Assembly (NCBI GenBank): GCA_014898415.1
Contig: RCTD01000003.1
Location: 2,666,001 to 2,730,000, forward strand
DNA from: Stromatinia cepivora
Taxonomy: Eukaryota; Ascomycota; Leotiomycetes; Helotiales; Sclerotiniaceae
Reading direction: 5' to 3'
Length of the DNA: 64,000 bases
The translations under genes were made by a program, and so were the position numbers. The notes below the pieces were generated by a model. That model had not been told where the DNA came from, did no database searches, and was given only the letters and a program-made list of their open reading frames with translations. Positions 31,854 to 43,259 of the stretch are shown piece after piece (the first letter of the stretch is position 1; each line of letters starts with the position of its first letter).

Positions 31854-33731
31854 TTACATGCCTTCAAAGTCTCCCCCAAGATCATCTTCATCCAAATCAC
31901 CATCTTGAATTTCCTTGGCCATTTCGCGTTCGCGTTCTCTTGCTTCTTGAGCATTCTTGAGTTCCAATCGATGTTGATTCATTGGGAATCTCATAGCCTG
32001 TTGTCATAGGAATTAGTATGAATTCATAATATAGTAGAGAAAATAAAACCTACCTTAACACTCTCATCATGAAGAGCAAGACAAGCACGAATTCGATCAT
32101 GGAAAGCTTCACCGGGCTCTCTGGTAGCATAAACATCCCCAACCTCCTTACTCTTCATGAAACCCTTCTCACGATCCAAAGTTGCCTCAATGACACCATC
32201 ACGAATTGCCTTTGCAACAATATATTCTGCAGATTCCTCACTGTTAAGCTTTAGGCGTATGCAAATGTCTCGAAGAGAAATTCTTGAGTAAGACAAGGAC
32301 ATCATTCGAATACCAGTCTTAATGACGTTTTGTCGTAGACGAAGAATCAATGTGTATGTGCCATCACGTCTGAAAGTGTCCGCATGTTGGGTGATTACAG
32401 CCTCGAACTCTGCGATTAATCCTACTCGGACTGCTTGTACGAGGTTAAGATAAGGTTGTAAAGCACGTTCAAGACTAGCAACTCGGAATGTTGCACGATC
32501 AGGAATATCTCCCATCAACAACTCAACCACAAGAAGAAGCTTCGTCGCAGTTTGTGAGAATCCTGCAGCACTTGGACTCGAAGGAGCTTTACGGGTAGCA
32601 GCTGTCAAATGATCATGAGCCTCAGTATATCTCAATTGAATAGCCCTGATACGTCCCAAGTAATACAAATATCTTGCGACTTGGTTATTTGAAGCACTTT
32701 CGGGGAATTTGGTATGCGAGATGAGGAGATCAGCTTGAGTGATGTGGGAGGTAGAGAGGTAGTTTCGCAGAAGAAGTACGATTACAGTTGATTGAGTATC
32801 AATGTCTTTGCGCAAAACAGCAGTCCGTAAACCAGAAAGAAGAGCTGGCCGAAGGGTAACAACTGGAGAAGCTGGAGAAGGTGGATGTGGTGCCAATTGC
32901 TCAGCAAACAGAGACCAGTAAAAGTACACACGAGCAGAGAGAGAATCTAGAGTTCTGCGATTGAGCCCATGAGCGACAGTTGTGAGATGTTTGGAAAGTG
33001 TAAATCCCTTCTCGTTCATCTTATTATCAAAAAAGAAGATTTGTACGAGGATGCCTAGGAAAATGTCGATCTCTGGAATGATTTCTTTTGGTTCTTTCTT
33101 CCCATTTTTGGTGGATTTTGGATCAGAATCGATTTCCATCTCACTTAATGGAGCCTTATTAAATGTAGCATTCTCTCTGTCAATAGAGATGAGTAGAGCT
33201 TTTGCTTGTTGAGTTGTCGTTGGGTAGGTTTCCGTAATAACTTGCGCCAGAATATCAGCTGTGAGATGTTTTCGAATAGAAGAAATGGACCTCAGTGCTC
33301 GGAGTGTGTATCTAGCATCGAACAATGCAACAGCTTTCTCTAATAACGGGAAATTGCTCTTGATATCTGCGAAGAAGCGTAATGTGTTAGTTTTTGTTGG
33401 TTGATCATGCTCTAGTAGATGTTGGGTGGATAATGCATGACATACCTGCAACAGCCTTGGCCACCGGATCAACATTATCAGCGCCTGCATTCTCTTCACC
33501 CTCCGCGGAGCCATCCATAGCTACGTCTCCATCGACATCTTTCTGAGGAGGGGCTGACAATTTTGAACTCTTTGATGGTGGTACGACGACTGTCATCTCC
33601 TCTTCACTGCCTTCCTTGGTCTTCTTTCCTTTTCCACCTTTCAAAGAGCTCTTCGCATCATCCTTCTTGGTACCATTGATGCCATTTTCGACCGGATCCG
33701 CGCCGTTTTTAAATGGTGTTTTTCCTGGCAT
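31854..33731 (-). CDS. RPN3: 26S proteasome non-ATPase regulatory subunit Rpn3 (PSMD3)
   Basis: Lid subunit of the 19S regulatory particle, required for proteasome assembly and substrate processing. Exons 33731-33446, 33366-32054 and 31997-31854 (introns 79 and 56 nt) keep phase and give 580 aa. A disordered N-terminus (MPGKTPFKNGADPVENGING) precedes helical repeats beginning DIKSNFPLLEKAVALFDARY. The C-terminal PCI domain is seen in NVIKTGIRMMSLSYSRISL, DICIRLKLNSEESAEYIVA and AIRDGVIEATLDREKGFM. The final short exon gives the family's tail, AMRFPMNQHRLELKNAQEAR, and ends DDLGGDFEGM. Length and order match the family. Confidence 0.95.
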
Positions 33732-34951
33732 AGCGGCAGATTGAAGAGTATATATCAAGGTTGATGTCGCCCTTTCGTGACGTAGACTGGTGGTGGAACT
33801 AAAGTACTTTTCTCAAGTCGCTTTTGATGGTTCGAAGAGTAGTAGAATCGCTCTTATATCCACAGAATACCTCTCTAGAAGCTCAAGGTACCGTAGAAAA
33901 TTTGAAGGGTTATTGATTAAAAAGTGTGTTATGTGGTTGGGTTGTCAAAAGAGTTGCTGTAGCTGTCTTTAAGATCTTGGATTACAATTACATCAAAGCT
34001 CAAGATGATTGATTACGTTAGATTTAGCGGCCGTTAACGCAATTTTAACGCGAGTCATCGGTGCCTGGCGATTGCAAGCTGGCGAAGTGTAAACCTGCAA
34101 GCCAGCTTTTTTTAAGCAGCATGCATTGAAGAAACTACGATTTTATTTCTATCAAATACATGGACCGCCCAAATATCAATATAAAATCTCACGATAATGT
34201 TATCAACAAACCCAACACTCATCCATCTATCCGATCTCAAACTAAATATTTCCGGCTTCAAATCAGCTGCCAAATCAAAGCACGAGATTGTTTGAATCAC
34301 GTGTAGGGGGGGCATCACTCGGGTTTGAATCTGCTGAAGAAGCATAGCGTACCGATAGTTTTTTCGAAACAGACACTACTTATTGGTCGGGATTGATATT
34401 ACTCGTTACACAGCGAGCCAGAGATTGATTTCTACGTTGGAGCTGTATGTATATATAGTCGTTGCAGTAGAATATGATACAGATTACCTGTCTCTAAAGG
34501 AGAAAGATAAGAGGATGACACGGAGACATTTACAACCAAACATTATATCATCATCAGCATCATCGCTATCACTCACATGCATCACATCGGAGTCCCAATA
34601 AAGATTAATAAAGTGTTATATTTAAGTACTACCTTAGAATACCTGTATATGACCATACCGGGAGAGAGAATGCACATAATGCAATGAAAACATCATAATA
34701 ACATCCCTCCAATGCCAAATATCAGTCCATGCCATATGCACATCAATTTAAGATGGGGTACCTTAACGCCACCTATCATCCATCCCATTTCCCAATAGTG
34801 ATCACCCAAAAAGTTATTCCGATCCATATCCATCACTATCATAAACTCCTTTCATCCATTTGGACACTCATTGCGAAGTGATGTAGACATATCGAACAAT
34901 CTTGATCTGACATATACGCATTTGAAATTGTGGACGATATGATTCTTTCCC
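33732..34951. other. Rpn3 promoter and TAF12 3' flank
   Basis: No gene that I can support. A 77-codon ATG frame at 34345-34112 (-) lacks domain or context. The Rpn3 promoter must lie at the left end. Confidence 0.4.
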
Positions 34952-37156
34952 TTAATCACTACCCTTCCCACCCGTGACCTTTGCAGCTTGAACGGCGCTC
35001 ATCTTATTGATCCATCCAGAACTTGGTGCGATCTTACGAACTGTTCGGATCTCATCACTGGCGTAACCTGGGATACGAATATTGTAACCGCGCTCAAGAG
35101 TGAGTTGAATATCACGGATCTCCAGAATCTTCGAACCACGTTCTTTGGCATTCTTGCAGGCGGCTTGGAGGACTTGATCAACGAAGTTATCGGCGACGGT
35201 AAGAATGGACTGTTAGATCGTGTCAGTTTGATAATTTCAAGGTCTTATATGTTGTGAGAAGTTTCATCTTTGCGATAAAGGTAATCAAGCTTGTAAATTC
35301 AAATAATGGAGAAATGGAAAAAAAAATTATACCTCTTCAACTTCAGCAGTCAAGCCACCACCTGCAATATTCTCTCCACCACCAGTAACTTGTCTGACAA
35401 GTTCATCCAATTTCTTCTTACTCAAAACGCGATCGCCTTCACCATCCAAAACGTAACCTGGAGTCTTTGCAACAACCGGTTGACCCATAACTCCGTTACC
35501 AGCACCTGATGGACCGCCAGTAAATGAAGGACGTGATTGACCCATTTGTACAGGTTGTGGTGGTGCGATTGCTCTTTCTGGCAAATGTTTGGGAATTGGA
35601 AGCTTTTGTGAACTTGGATTTTGTTGTTCCCTAGGCATAGCACCAGGGTGAGTATGCGAGTGACCCATAACCGTATTAGGTGTACCGGTCGTTTGACCGC
35701 CCGCACTGGAATAACTTTGAGCCGCGGTTTGCAACGCTGCTTGATGTGTTAAAGCTCTTGGAGGACCAGGATTTGGCGCACTGATTGATGTTGCCGATTG
35801 AGGAATAGCTGATTGAGGTGAATTTGTTTGACCTGGACGTTGTTGATTATTCTGCATTTGAGTAATTGCAGTATTGATTGGACCTGGCATTGTTGGTTCG
35901 GGTTTGATACTTTGCGCCTGCCCAGGTTGAGATTGGGCCATGGCTGGATGGGAAGGTGCAGTCGGTGTAGGTATTTGCGGGCCTTGGGATTGGTGTCCTT
36001 GTGGCATAGGGGGTCGATTACCGCCACCCATTTGTTGATTACGAGCCTGCTCAATAGCAGCATTGACGGTTTGAGTATTTTGTAATGCTGGGTTAGATGG
36101 CTGTTGCAAATTCATGGGTGGTCGAGGTGCTCCTTGTGTCTGATTCATTTGCGCACTGCCTTGAACTCCTTGGTTGCCATGACTTCCAACACCAGCGGTA
36201 TTTCCATTCACATTATCCGATGGACCAGCTCCAGAGGCTTGTGATTGTTGAGGATGCTGTGGTTGTCCTTGATGATGAGGGTTTTGTGGTTGGAGGCGTT
36301 TCTGGCTGTCTCTAATGTCTTCCACAAACTTCTTAGCCATAGCATGTTGTTTCCTGAACTCTGCCGCCCTTGTCTGATAATCTGTTTCATCCTGTTCCGT
36401 TGCAGTTCTTTCTTCTCTCTTCTTCTTAATATATTCTTCCAAACCCTTCAATTGCGAAGTTGCCTTCTCCATGGCTATAAGCCCCTTGGCATATTTATTC
36501 TTGATTTCTGTCATCCATTTAGTCCATTCTGGTGATTGCGGGGTATATTGAGGTGGTGCAGTCCACGGAAATGTTTTAATATGTTGTAACAGCTTGTCAG
36601 ATAGTTGACCAGCAACTTGAGGCCTTGGTTGTTGCTGGGAAGAACTTCCAGCATTGGAACCACTAGCTTGACCTTCATGTGACTGTGGAGCTTGCTCGTG
36701 CTGTTGTGGAGCTGGGTTCTGTTGAGCCGCATTGCCCGAAGGAGCCGCCGCGGGCTGCATAGTTTGTTGCGCTTGTTGCGACTGTGGGCCTTGTTGATTC
36801 TGCTGAGCCTGTTGAGCTTGAGCCTGCTGCTGGTGTGCTTGTTGAGCCTGCTGCGCTTGCTGTACCTGTTGTCGCTGCTGCTGTGCGCGATAATTCTGCA
36901 TCTTCATCGTGACCGACTTCGAGAACTCCATCAATTTGCGTTTGGCCTCTTGATGCGTTGATGATTCAGCAGGATTATTTTCAATCTGGGTCCAAAGTCC
37001 TCTCAGCCCGTTCTCCCATTTCAATTTCTCTTCATCTGTAAAAGCTCCCGGGGGGAGCTGGCGCATCATTTCGGGTTTGAGCATTGTAGGTGGTCGAGGG
37101 GGCATGCCTTGTTGCGAACCACCAGGTTGGCCCTGGCTTTGAGGGCCGTTATTCAT
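34952..37156 (-). CDS. TAF12: TFIID/SAGA subunit TAF12 (histone-fold), spliced
   Basis: Histone-fold partner of TAF4/Ada1 in TFIID and SAGA. Exons 37156-35333 and 35209-34952 (123-nt intron) keep phase, 693 aa. The start [18 protein letters not shown] was chosen over the upstream non-ATG extension. About 550 residues are Gln/Pro-rich and disordered, with dense QQAQQ repeats near residues 95-140. A short helical region [20 protein letters not shown] lies near the N-terminus. The histone fold is at the end: [13 protein letters not shown] in exon 1, then [40 protein letters not shown] and [13 protein letters not shown] in exon 2. The intron falls between helix 1 and helix 2, so the histone fold is recognised only after splicing. 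Confidence 0.95.
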
Positions 37157-38487
37157 TATGTTTGCTTTTAGTAGAAACCTCAAATAATTATGGTGAGAAT
37201 GGTTGTTTGTATCGCTGACAATACTTCTAAATGTTGTTGTCTAATGTGGGTGTGTAATTGTTGTCAAATGTTTAGTTTGAGTGGTGAGGTCAAGGCCCAC
37301 TCTAAGACCAGACTAATGGATATTGCCGGGCGGTCAAGAGAATTCTTAAGCGGACACATGCAGGGAAATTTGGGCCTTGGGAAGACCTTGCATATTTTCC
37401 CATGGGGAAGATCCGACCGATATCCTACCTATATATTTACACTTTCCGGGAAAACTTTCAATTGATACATATCTGATTTGAGATAGGGGGTTCCTCAAAT
37501 TCATCTTGAACTTTAACCTGAAGACAACAACCCCTCCTATCTTGGTCTTTCCCCAAAGTTATCAGAAAACTGTAGTTTGGCATTTATTTCCATTCCACAG
37601 TATTTCTCTACAACAATTGGGACACTGATGACCTCGGGATATCTATCATGAGATGATTTTTTGAGTCCATCAGGCCATCAGACTTCACACAACCTACACC
37701 GGCCAGCCTCGAGAGCAATTCACTTGTACCCACCCCATCCTCCTGGACATCCCCATATAAACCTCCCACATAAATCTCATCAGCTCTAATTCTCTTTACA
37801 ATCTAGTAAATCACCCATTTAAGTAGCATAAAGTATGCCCTAGAACATTGTAAAGGGGCCGAGTCTCATCCAAAGATATCGATCAACCCATCAATACTCA
37901 CTTCCAGTTCGAATTCTGTACTATCCCGCCATTTATATAGTAATACCATCCCAAATCATATTCATAAATGTCAATTCTCATTCTCCTAACTGTCAAAATG
38001 CTCAACTACGACCGAGGGAATAAGAACTCACAGGTTTCACAAAATTTCCATAGCTCCACACAAGCACGCATAATAGCCTCAAACACTCGCGCCAGAAGAT
38101 TGTATATCTATTTGCATTTTCCTATCTCTCTTTCCTACAATCATTTCATCGAGCCCCACCAGTCTAGAAATAACAAAATAATCCGAAACTATGAGTTTCC
38201 AGTCCAAGTCCCCAGGCTAACTATCAGCTGGTACTGCTATCCTTACATCCGCTTACGCATGCAACGCTATGATTGAATAACTGACCAAACGAAAGAAAAG
38301 TCCACCCGGTAATGATTCTCTCGCTCAAAAGTGTAAAAAGTAATATGCCTCCGTCATATGTATCGTGCCTTCATGCAATGAAATGCCGTCTCATTCATAA
38401 TTCATTAATTCATCAACCTCTTTTTGATATCGACCTCCAACTATTGTCCCCCTTCACAATATTTTAACTCCTGAGGCTTTATTGCTC
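37157..38487. other. TAF12 promoter and intergenic
   Basis: No gene supported. The TAF12 promoter lies at the left. The frame 37968-38276 (+) has no recognisable feature. Confidence 0.4.
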
Positions 38488-39420
38488 TCAAAAGGAAGAG
38501 TCAATATCCATAGTCTCTTCCAATACATAATATGGCAACTCTCTCAGATCATCCAACTCGGTGTCGTCTTCAATGACTTCGTCGCAGCTATCTGGCTCCT
38601 CCAATTCTGGAATGCGCGGCGGTGGATCATCGAATATAAGACTTGCCCTTTTGTCACTCCCATGATTGAATGTCTTCCTTCGTAGTCTCCTAGCGCTAGA
38701 TCCCGCCTCATTTGCACTTAAATGATCCGGTTGTAGATCCTCGTCGTCAGTGTCACTCCCGATACTTTGCGCCAATGAGCGCTTTTGTACAGTAGCTGAG
38801 CTGCGACGTCGGCGACGCCTCTCTTCTCGATTTCGTTGCACCCAAGCTTCATGCTCGTCTAATGGCGACCCATCTTGATCTTCAATGTTGAGAGCCTCTG
38901 TGCAATCGTGCGCAGTGAGATCGCGGAGATCATTCAGGAAATGTGGATCAAGTTCTGCCAGTGTGGATGTTGGCGCAATGTGTCCTCGATCGGACTCCGC
39001 GTCTTCATATTGGTGCGGTCGTATTATAAGTTCCTCGTTGCAATCATAGTCTTCGAGATCGCTGTCCGTTATTTCCTCCAGTGTAAAATTGCCCTTCTCT
39101 ACTACCCGTGAATGTCTGTGGATTGGCGATGAGAGTGGTGATTGTGCGAGTTGGGAACTTTCTGATCGAGGTGGACTTGCACTGCCCGAGGACTCGGATG
39201 AGGGGGAAGTGGATCGTGGGGATAGGCCTTCGGCTCGATTATAGCTGAAATGAGGTCCTGGGCCATTGGGTATGATCCCATTTGGTTTAGGCGAGGGACG
39301 AGAAAAGTTCATTGATGGTTGTTCAGGCGAAAAGGTGAAAGTAGAATGAGTCGGTGTCTCAGGTGGTGATGAAGGGCCGACGGTTTGTGCGAAATTGAAA
39401 TTGGGAGTTGTAGGCCGCAT
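38488..39420 (-). CDS. Acidic Ser/Pro-rich fungal protein, unknown function, 310 aa
   Basis: Single exon starting MRPTTPNFNFAQTVGPSSPP. The first 110 residues are Ser/Pro-rich, with many SP and TP sites suited to proline-directed kinases. The middle holds an acidic part (EEITDSDLEDYDCNEELI) and a basic cluster REERRRRRRSSATVQKRSL that may be a nuclear signal. The C-terminus is conserved in style: a DPPPRIPELEEPDSCDE stretch, then ELDDLRELPYYVLEETMDID. I do not recognise a named family; distribution among ascomycetes is likely but unchecked. No signal peptide or membrane segment. Confidence 0.75.
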   Translation of the reverse strand: MRPTTPNFNFAQTVGPSSPPETPTHSTFTFSPEQPSMNFSRPSPKPNGIIPNGPGPHFSYNRAEGLSPRSTSPSSESSGSASPPRSESSQLAQSPLSSPIHRHSRVVEKGNFTLEEITDSDLEDYDCNEELIIRPHQYEDAESDRGHIAPTSTLAELDPHFLNDLRDLTAHDCTEALNIEDQDGSPLDEHEAWVQRNREERRRRRRSSATVQKRSLAQSIGSDTDDEDLQPDHLSANEAGSSARRLRRKTFNHGSDKRASLIFDDPPPRIPELEEPDSCDEVIEDDTELDDLRELPYYVLEETMDIDSSF

Positions 39421-41332
39421 TTTTGACAAATGCGATCTCGTGGTTGCTTGAGTAGATATAGGTAAATGTTTTCTTTTTTCTTTTCCGGCGCGGGGCAGAT
39501 GAGTATATTGCGATTGAGGTCAAGGTGTAAGAGCTTGTGGTAAATCTCCCCTAGTAGGAGAAGGAAGATCTGGAGGATCACAGTTCATGATAATCTCGAG
39601 ATGTGCTTAGGGCGCCAAGAAGCCTCGCAATTAAAGATTCGAGGCTATCCGTTAACTGTCAAAAAGGGTCAAGTCCGGTCTCAGAGCTGGAAACGAAGGA
39701 TCTGAGGGACGAGGTCCTGGTTGAAAGTACAAGGGTCAGCGTAGCTTGTAGATCTAAGTAAATAAGGCGACCAATGATGAACATCGAATTCAATTTTAAA
39801 AATAAATTGAATGCGGGTCAATTGAACTGAGACCGTCAGAAGGAAGAGAAAAGGGGACCCAAACTTGTTTCGAAGTGTTGAGGATGAGGCGTTCGAGGAA
39901 TGAATATATCAGAAAAGCCCAAGAATACTATAAGTTTTTCCGAAAGAATATTTTGGAGAAATTCCGGGAATTCGAGGAAAAGTGTGTGTTGCAGGAAGCC
40001 GAAAGAATGTTCTTATGCGTTTTTCGTCTCCACACCACACCAATACCAAAGATCAATACTCCCTGAAAGCAAAGTTGTTTTGGTAACCAGTTGGGAGGGA
40101 CGGGGAAAAAGCTTGACCCGAATATTCGGGTAGACCTCGAATTGAAAGAAGGCTGGATGAAGGGGGAAGAAAGCAGAGTCCACGACTTTCAATCAAGCAA
40201 GATAAGAAATATATGGACAATGGACAACTCGGTGATCTCAATCAGCCTATAGATATTGGGCAGAAATCATCAAGGAATAACCTTGTTTACCAATGTACGA
40301 ACAGTAGTAAGTAAGTTGCTTTTTCTTGTGTGCCTTAGCTCAAATGGATGTATCTGTCTGTACCTAGGTAGGTAGTGTGAGTAGTGGGCGGCGAGTCGTC
40401 AATCGTCAATGCCGCCAATCGACCAGTGATGCAATATGCGATCAATTGGTTGGAGTATTTCGTTATGTGGAATATGTAGTATGTATGGTGGCTCCTTAGG
40501 GAAAGTTTATATTGGATGGAGATATGGATGGCAAGTTTTGGTGATTTCCAAGCATGAAAAAGCAAAACTCCCCTCGTGAGATATTCGAGACGAAAATTCA
40601 CATCGAATCCTCTAGAAAAGGAATTAAATTGAGTAGCTTATCCAACTATAGCTTTTCCGAGTAGGTATCATCTGGCAACAAATAATGGCGTTGCAATGTG
40701 TTATCAGTAACTCCAAATTGATAATAAGCAAGTAGCATTAAGAAGAAAATGGATCAAGAAAAAAGCAATAAAATTTAAGCAGCAGTTAAATTTTGAGGAC
40801 AAGAAAAAGAAAAATGTAAGAAAAGATTGACGATCGAGTTTATAGAAGACGAAAATAACCCCAGGGTAATATGCAAAGAATGCATTCTCTCATGCTGGAA
40901 AACTTTATATATCTACCAATTGCAATTGTTGATTCAAATTAAGTAAAGAATGCGTTGTTCGATCGATCGAAGTTGCTAAAAGAGAAAAGTAGAGTGAGTA
41001 ATAAGCTGTCCTTTGAGTTAAAAGATGCAGAAGACTTGCATTGAAAAGGGAAGAAAGTCAAGATGTGATTCGTGTATGAAGGAGAGAAGTGCATATCATG
41101 TGATCGTGAAGCAAGGGATGAATTAAACGTTAGGTTGCGCTTCATCCCGCTTGAGATGATTATCTAATCCGGGATCGGAATATCTAATTGAAGTGGGATA
41201 CCCTTGCCGATAATTGTAAAGTCGCGGTTGTAAGTACGTACTCAGTAAATATTGACTTTCGATATTGAAATACTTTGAATCCGACAACCAGGACCAGGCA
41301 AACACATATAATCTCAAGCAAAATTCTTCACA
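39421..41332. other. Divergent promoter region of the acidic protein gene and Spc34
   Basis: About 1.9 kb between genes that point away from each other. A 63-codon frame at 39875-40066 (+) is Lys/Glu-rich (EYIRKAQEYYKFFRKNI) but has no support as a gene. Nothing else seen. Confidence 0.4.
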
Positions 41333-42125
41333 ATGTCTCTACTAGAAAGACATCTAGAACAAATTGCCCTTTCTGCAGATTCAATAGCTTCATTGCCGTG
41401 AGTAAACTACCTCCTCACTCAAACAATCCACTAACCCCACTACCCACAGCTTTCCCCCTCCTCAAATATTTACAAATGCGCTCCTCTCCAACCAAGACAT
41501 CACCGCTCTGATCCGTGACACTGAACCCCACGAACGTGCTCTCTTTTCCGTACCTCCACCCCCACCACCCCCAACTCAAATAGCCCCCGAACCAAAATCT
41601 TCTTCCTCCCGCCGCCAAACCGTTTTTAACGTAACATCTGGCGAAGTAGCACCTGCGTCTGGTCCTAACGGACGAGCTCCGCGGCGTAATACTGCTGTTG
41701 CTGCTGTACTTGGCGTAGAATTACATTCTCAGGTGCGCAAAACGGAAAGCGGGAGGGGAGAAATTGATGTGGAGGTTTTGTTGAAGGGGGCGGAGAAATT
41801 AAATGGTGTATATCCGGTACAAGGGGTGCCGGAGAGGATACGAGCGTTGAGGAGTAGATATGCGCAGTTGAGGGAGAGTGTGAAGAGACATGAACAGAAA
41901 GTGCAGAAACAGACGAGGGAGTTGGAAAGGATGAATAGGAGGGATGAGTTGGAAAGTGGTGGAGAGGAGAATCAGCAGGAGAATGAGGAGCCATCTGAAA
42001 TCGAGATTACGGATGAGGATTTGAGGAGGGAGGAGAGGGAGATTAGGGAGTTGGAGAGGAAGAAGAGAGCCTTAGAAGAAAGGGTAACTGGGATGGAGAG
42101 AGATTTGGGAGGGTTACTGAGATGA
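41333..42125 (+). CDS. SPC34: DASH/Dam1 complex subunit Spc34, spliced
   Basis: Component of the DASH ring that couples kinetochores to microtubule plus ends. Exons 41333-41397 and 41450-42125 (52-nt intron, donor GTGAGT) keep phase, 246 aa. Family blocks: MSLLERHLEQIALSADSIAS, then FPPPQIFTNALLSNQDITAL and IRDTEPHERALFSV, a Pro-rich spacer, SRRQTVF and RRNTAVAAVLG, then IDVEVLLKGAEKLNGVYPV. The C-terminal coiled coil runs from about residue 140 to the end (RREEREIRELERKKRALEE) and finishes MERDLGGLLR, as in the family. The minus-strand frames here are shadows. Confidence 0.92.
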
Positions 42126-42776
42126 ACTCCAAGATATTGGGTCGGTGCATGTCTGGATGAGTATGTCCATTTGATTTTACGATTTATGAGGCTGCATAGT
42201 TTTTGATACCCGGATTATGGAACAACGGATTATGGAGTTGTTGCTATGTTCTGTCTTCATTGTGATATTCCCTGAAACTTCATGCGTGTTTGCTTATTTT
42301 AAAGCAACTGATCCTTCGTTGACCGCAGCAGAAGAGTGTTCTCAGGTAAAAAAGAAGGGAAATAGTTGATTCCTTTGGAGGATGGCCATATGTTTCTCTT
42401 ATACATCTTTTTGTCTCTTTACATTGCTTTTTCTCTTTGAGCTTAAGCAGAAACTGTGCCCAACCCGCTCCCTTCAACACCTAAAGCAATCATATATTAA
42501 TGGCCTTTTCGTTCTCTTGTTGTACTTTCGGCAGACATTAGATAGGGGTATATTCAACCCATGGAAGTCATATCAAGGTTATTGCACCAGTCCCTTGCTG
42601 TTGTCAGGGCAAGTATATTTGTCACTATAAAATGAACGTGTTTTCTAGATGTTTAAGAACATTGAAACCAACCAAAAGTGCAGTGATCAGTTCATACTTT
42701 TGGAGATTTTTGTGCCCAGCCAACCCCTGAATAGCAAGTACTCATATTAGAGATACTACTCACACCTCCTTGATCA
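42126..42776. other. Spc34 3' flank
   Basis: Between convergent genes. No further gene seen. Confidence 0.4.
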
Positions 42777-43259
42777 TCATGTCAGGTATCGATAATACAC
42801 AAGGAGTTCCTGCTTTGCATTTAGCATCTCACAACTCTTCACAACTCTCAGTTCTTGTTTTTCTTTTCTCAAACTAAGGTCATTGCAGGCTCTACATGAC
42901 TTTGACAATCCATCTCGTCTCTCCTGCCCGTTCTTCCTTCCGTTCCTCTTTCCAAATCCAGTAGCTATAATTACAATCAATACAATCAAGGTTCCTTCCT
43001 CAACCTTCTTGAGGTATCCTCTGACCCCCACCCCACCTCCTAAAAATTCAATTCAACAATTTTCCACACTTTTAGAGTTATAATGTGTTGTATAGTATTA
43101 TTTGATAGCAGAATGTAAAGCAGAAATTCAAAGGAAGACTGGATGTGCAATACTCAGGGTGAAACTACCTGGAAACGGATGATAGAGGATGGGTGACGGA
43201 GGATTGATGGGTGAATTGTAAAAGGGTTGGGTTGTGTTTGTATTTGTGGTGTATGACAT
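42777..43259 (-). CDS. Short spliced protein with one membrane segment, 117 aa
   Basis: Exons 43259-43169 and 43039-42777 with a 129-nt intron (donor GTAGTT, acceptor AATTTTTAG) in phase. It starts MSYTTNTNTTQPFYNSPINP, is Pro/Asn-rich, then GGGVGVRGYLKKVEEG, followed by a hydroph obic helix GTLIVLIVIIATGF at about residues 46-59. A strongly basic part follows (GKRNGRKNGQERRD) with a short CRAC motif. The basic side next to the helix suggests an anchored protein with a cytosolic tail. No family recognised. Phase agreement and compositional logic are the only support. Confidence 0.45.

Noticed and set aside
35780..36970. Plus ORFs opposite TAF12
   Set aside because: Shadows of Gln codon repeats (Leu/Cys-rich products).
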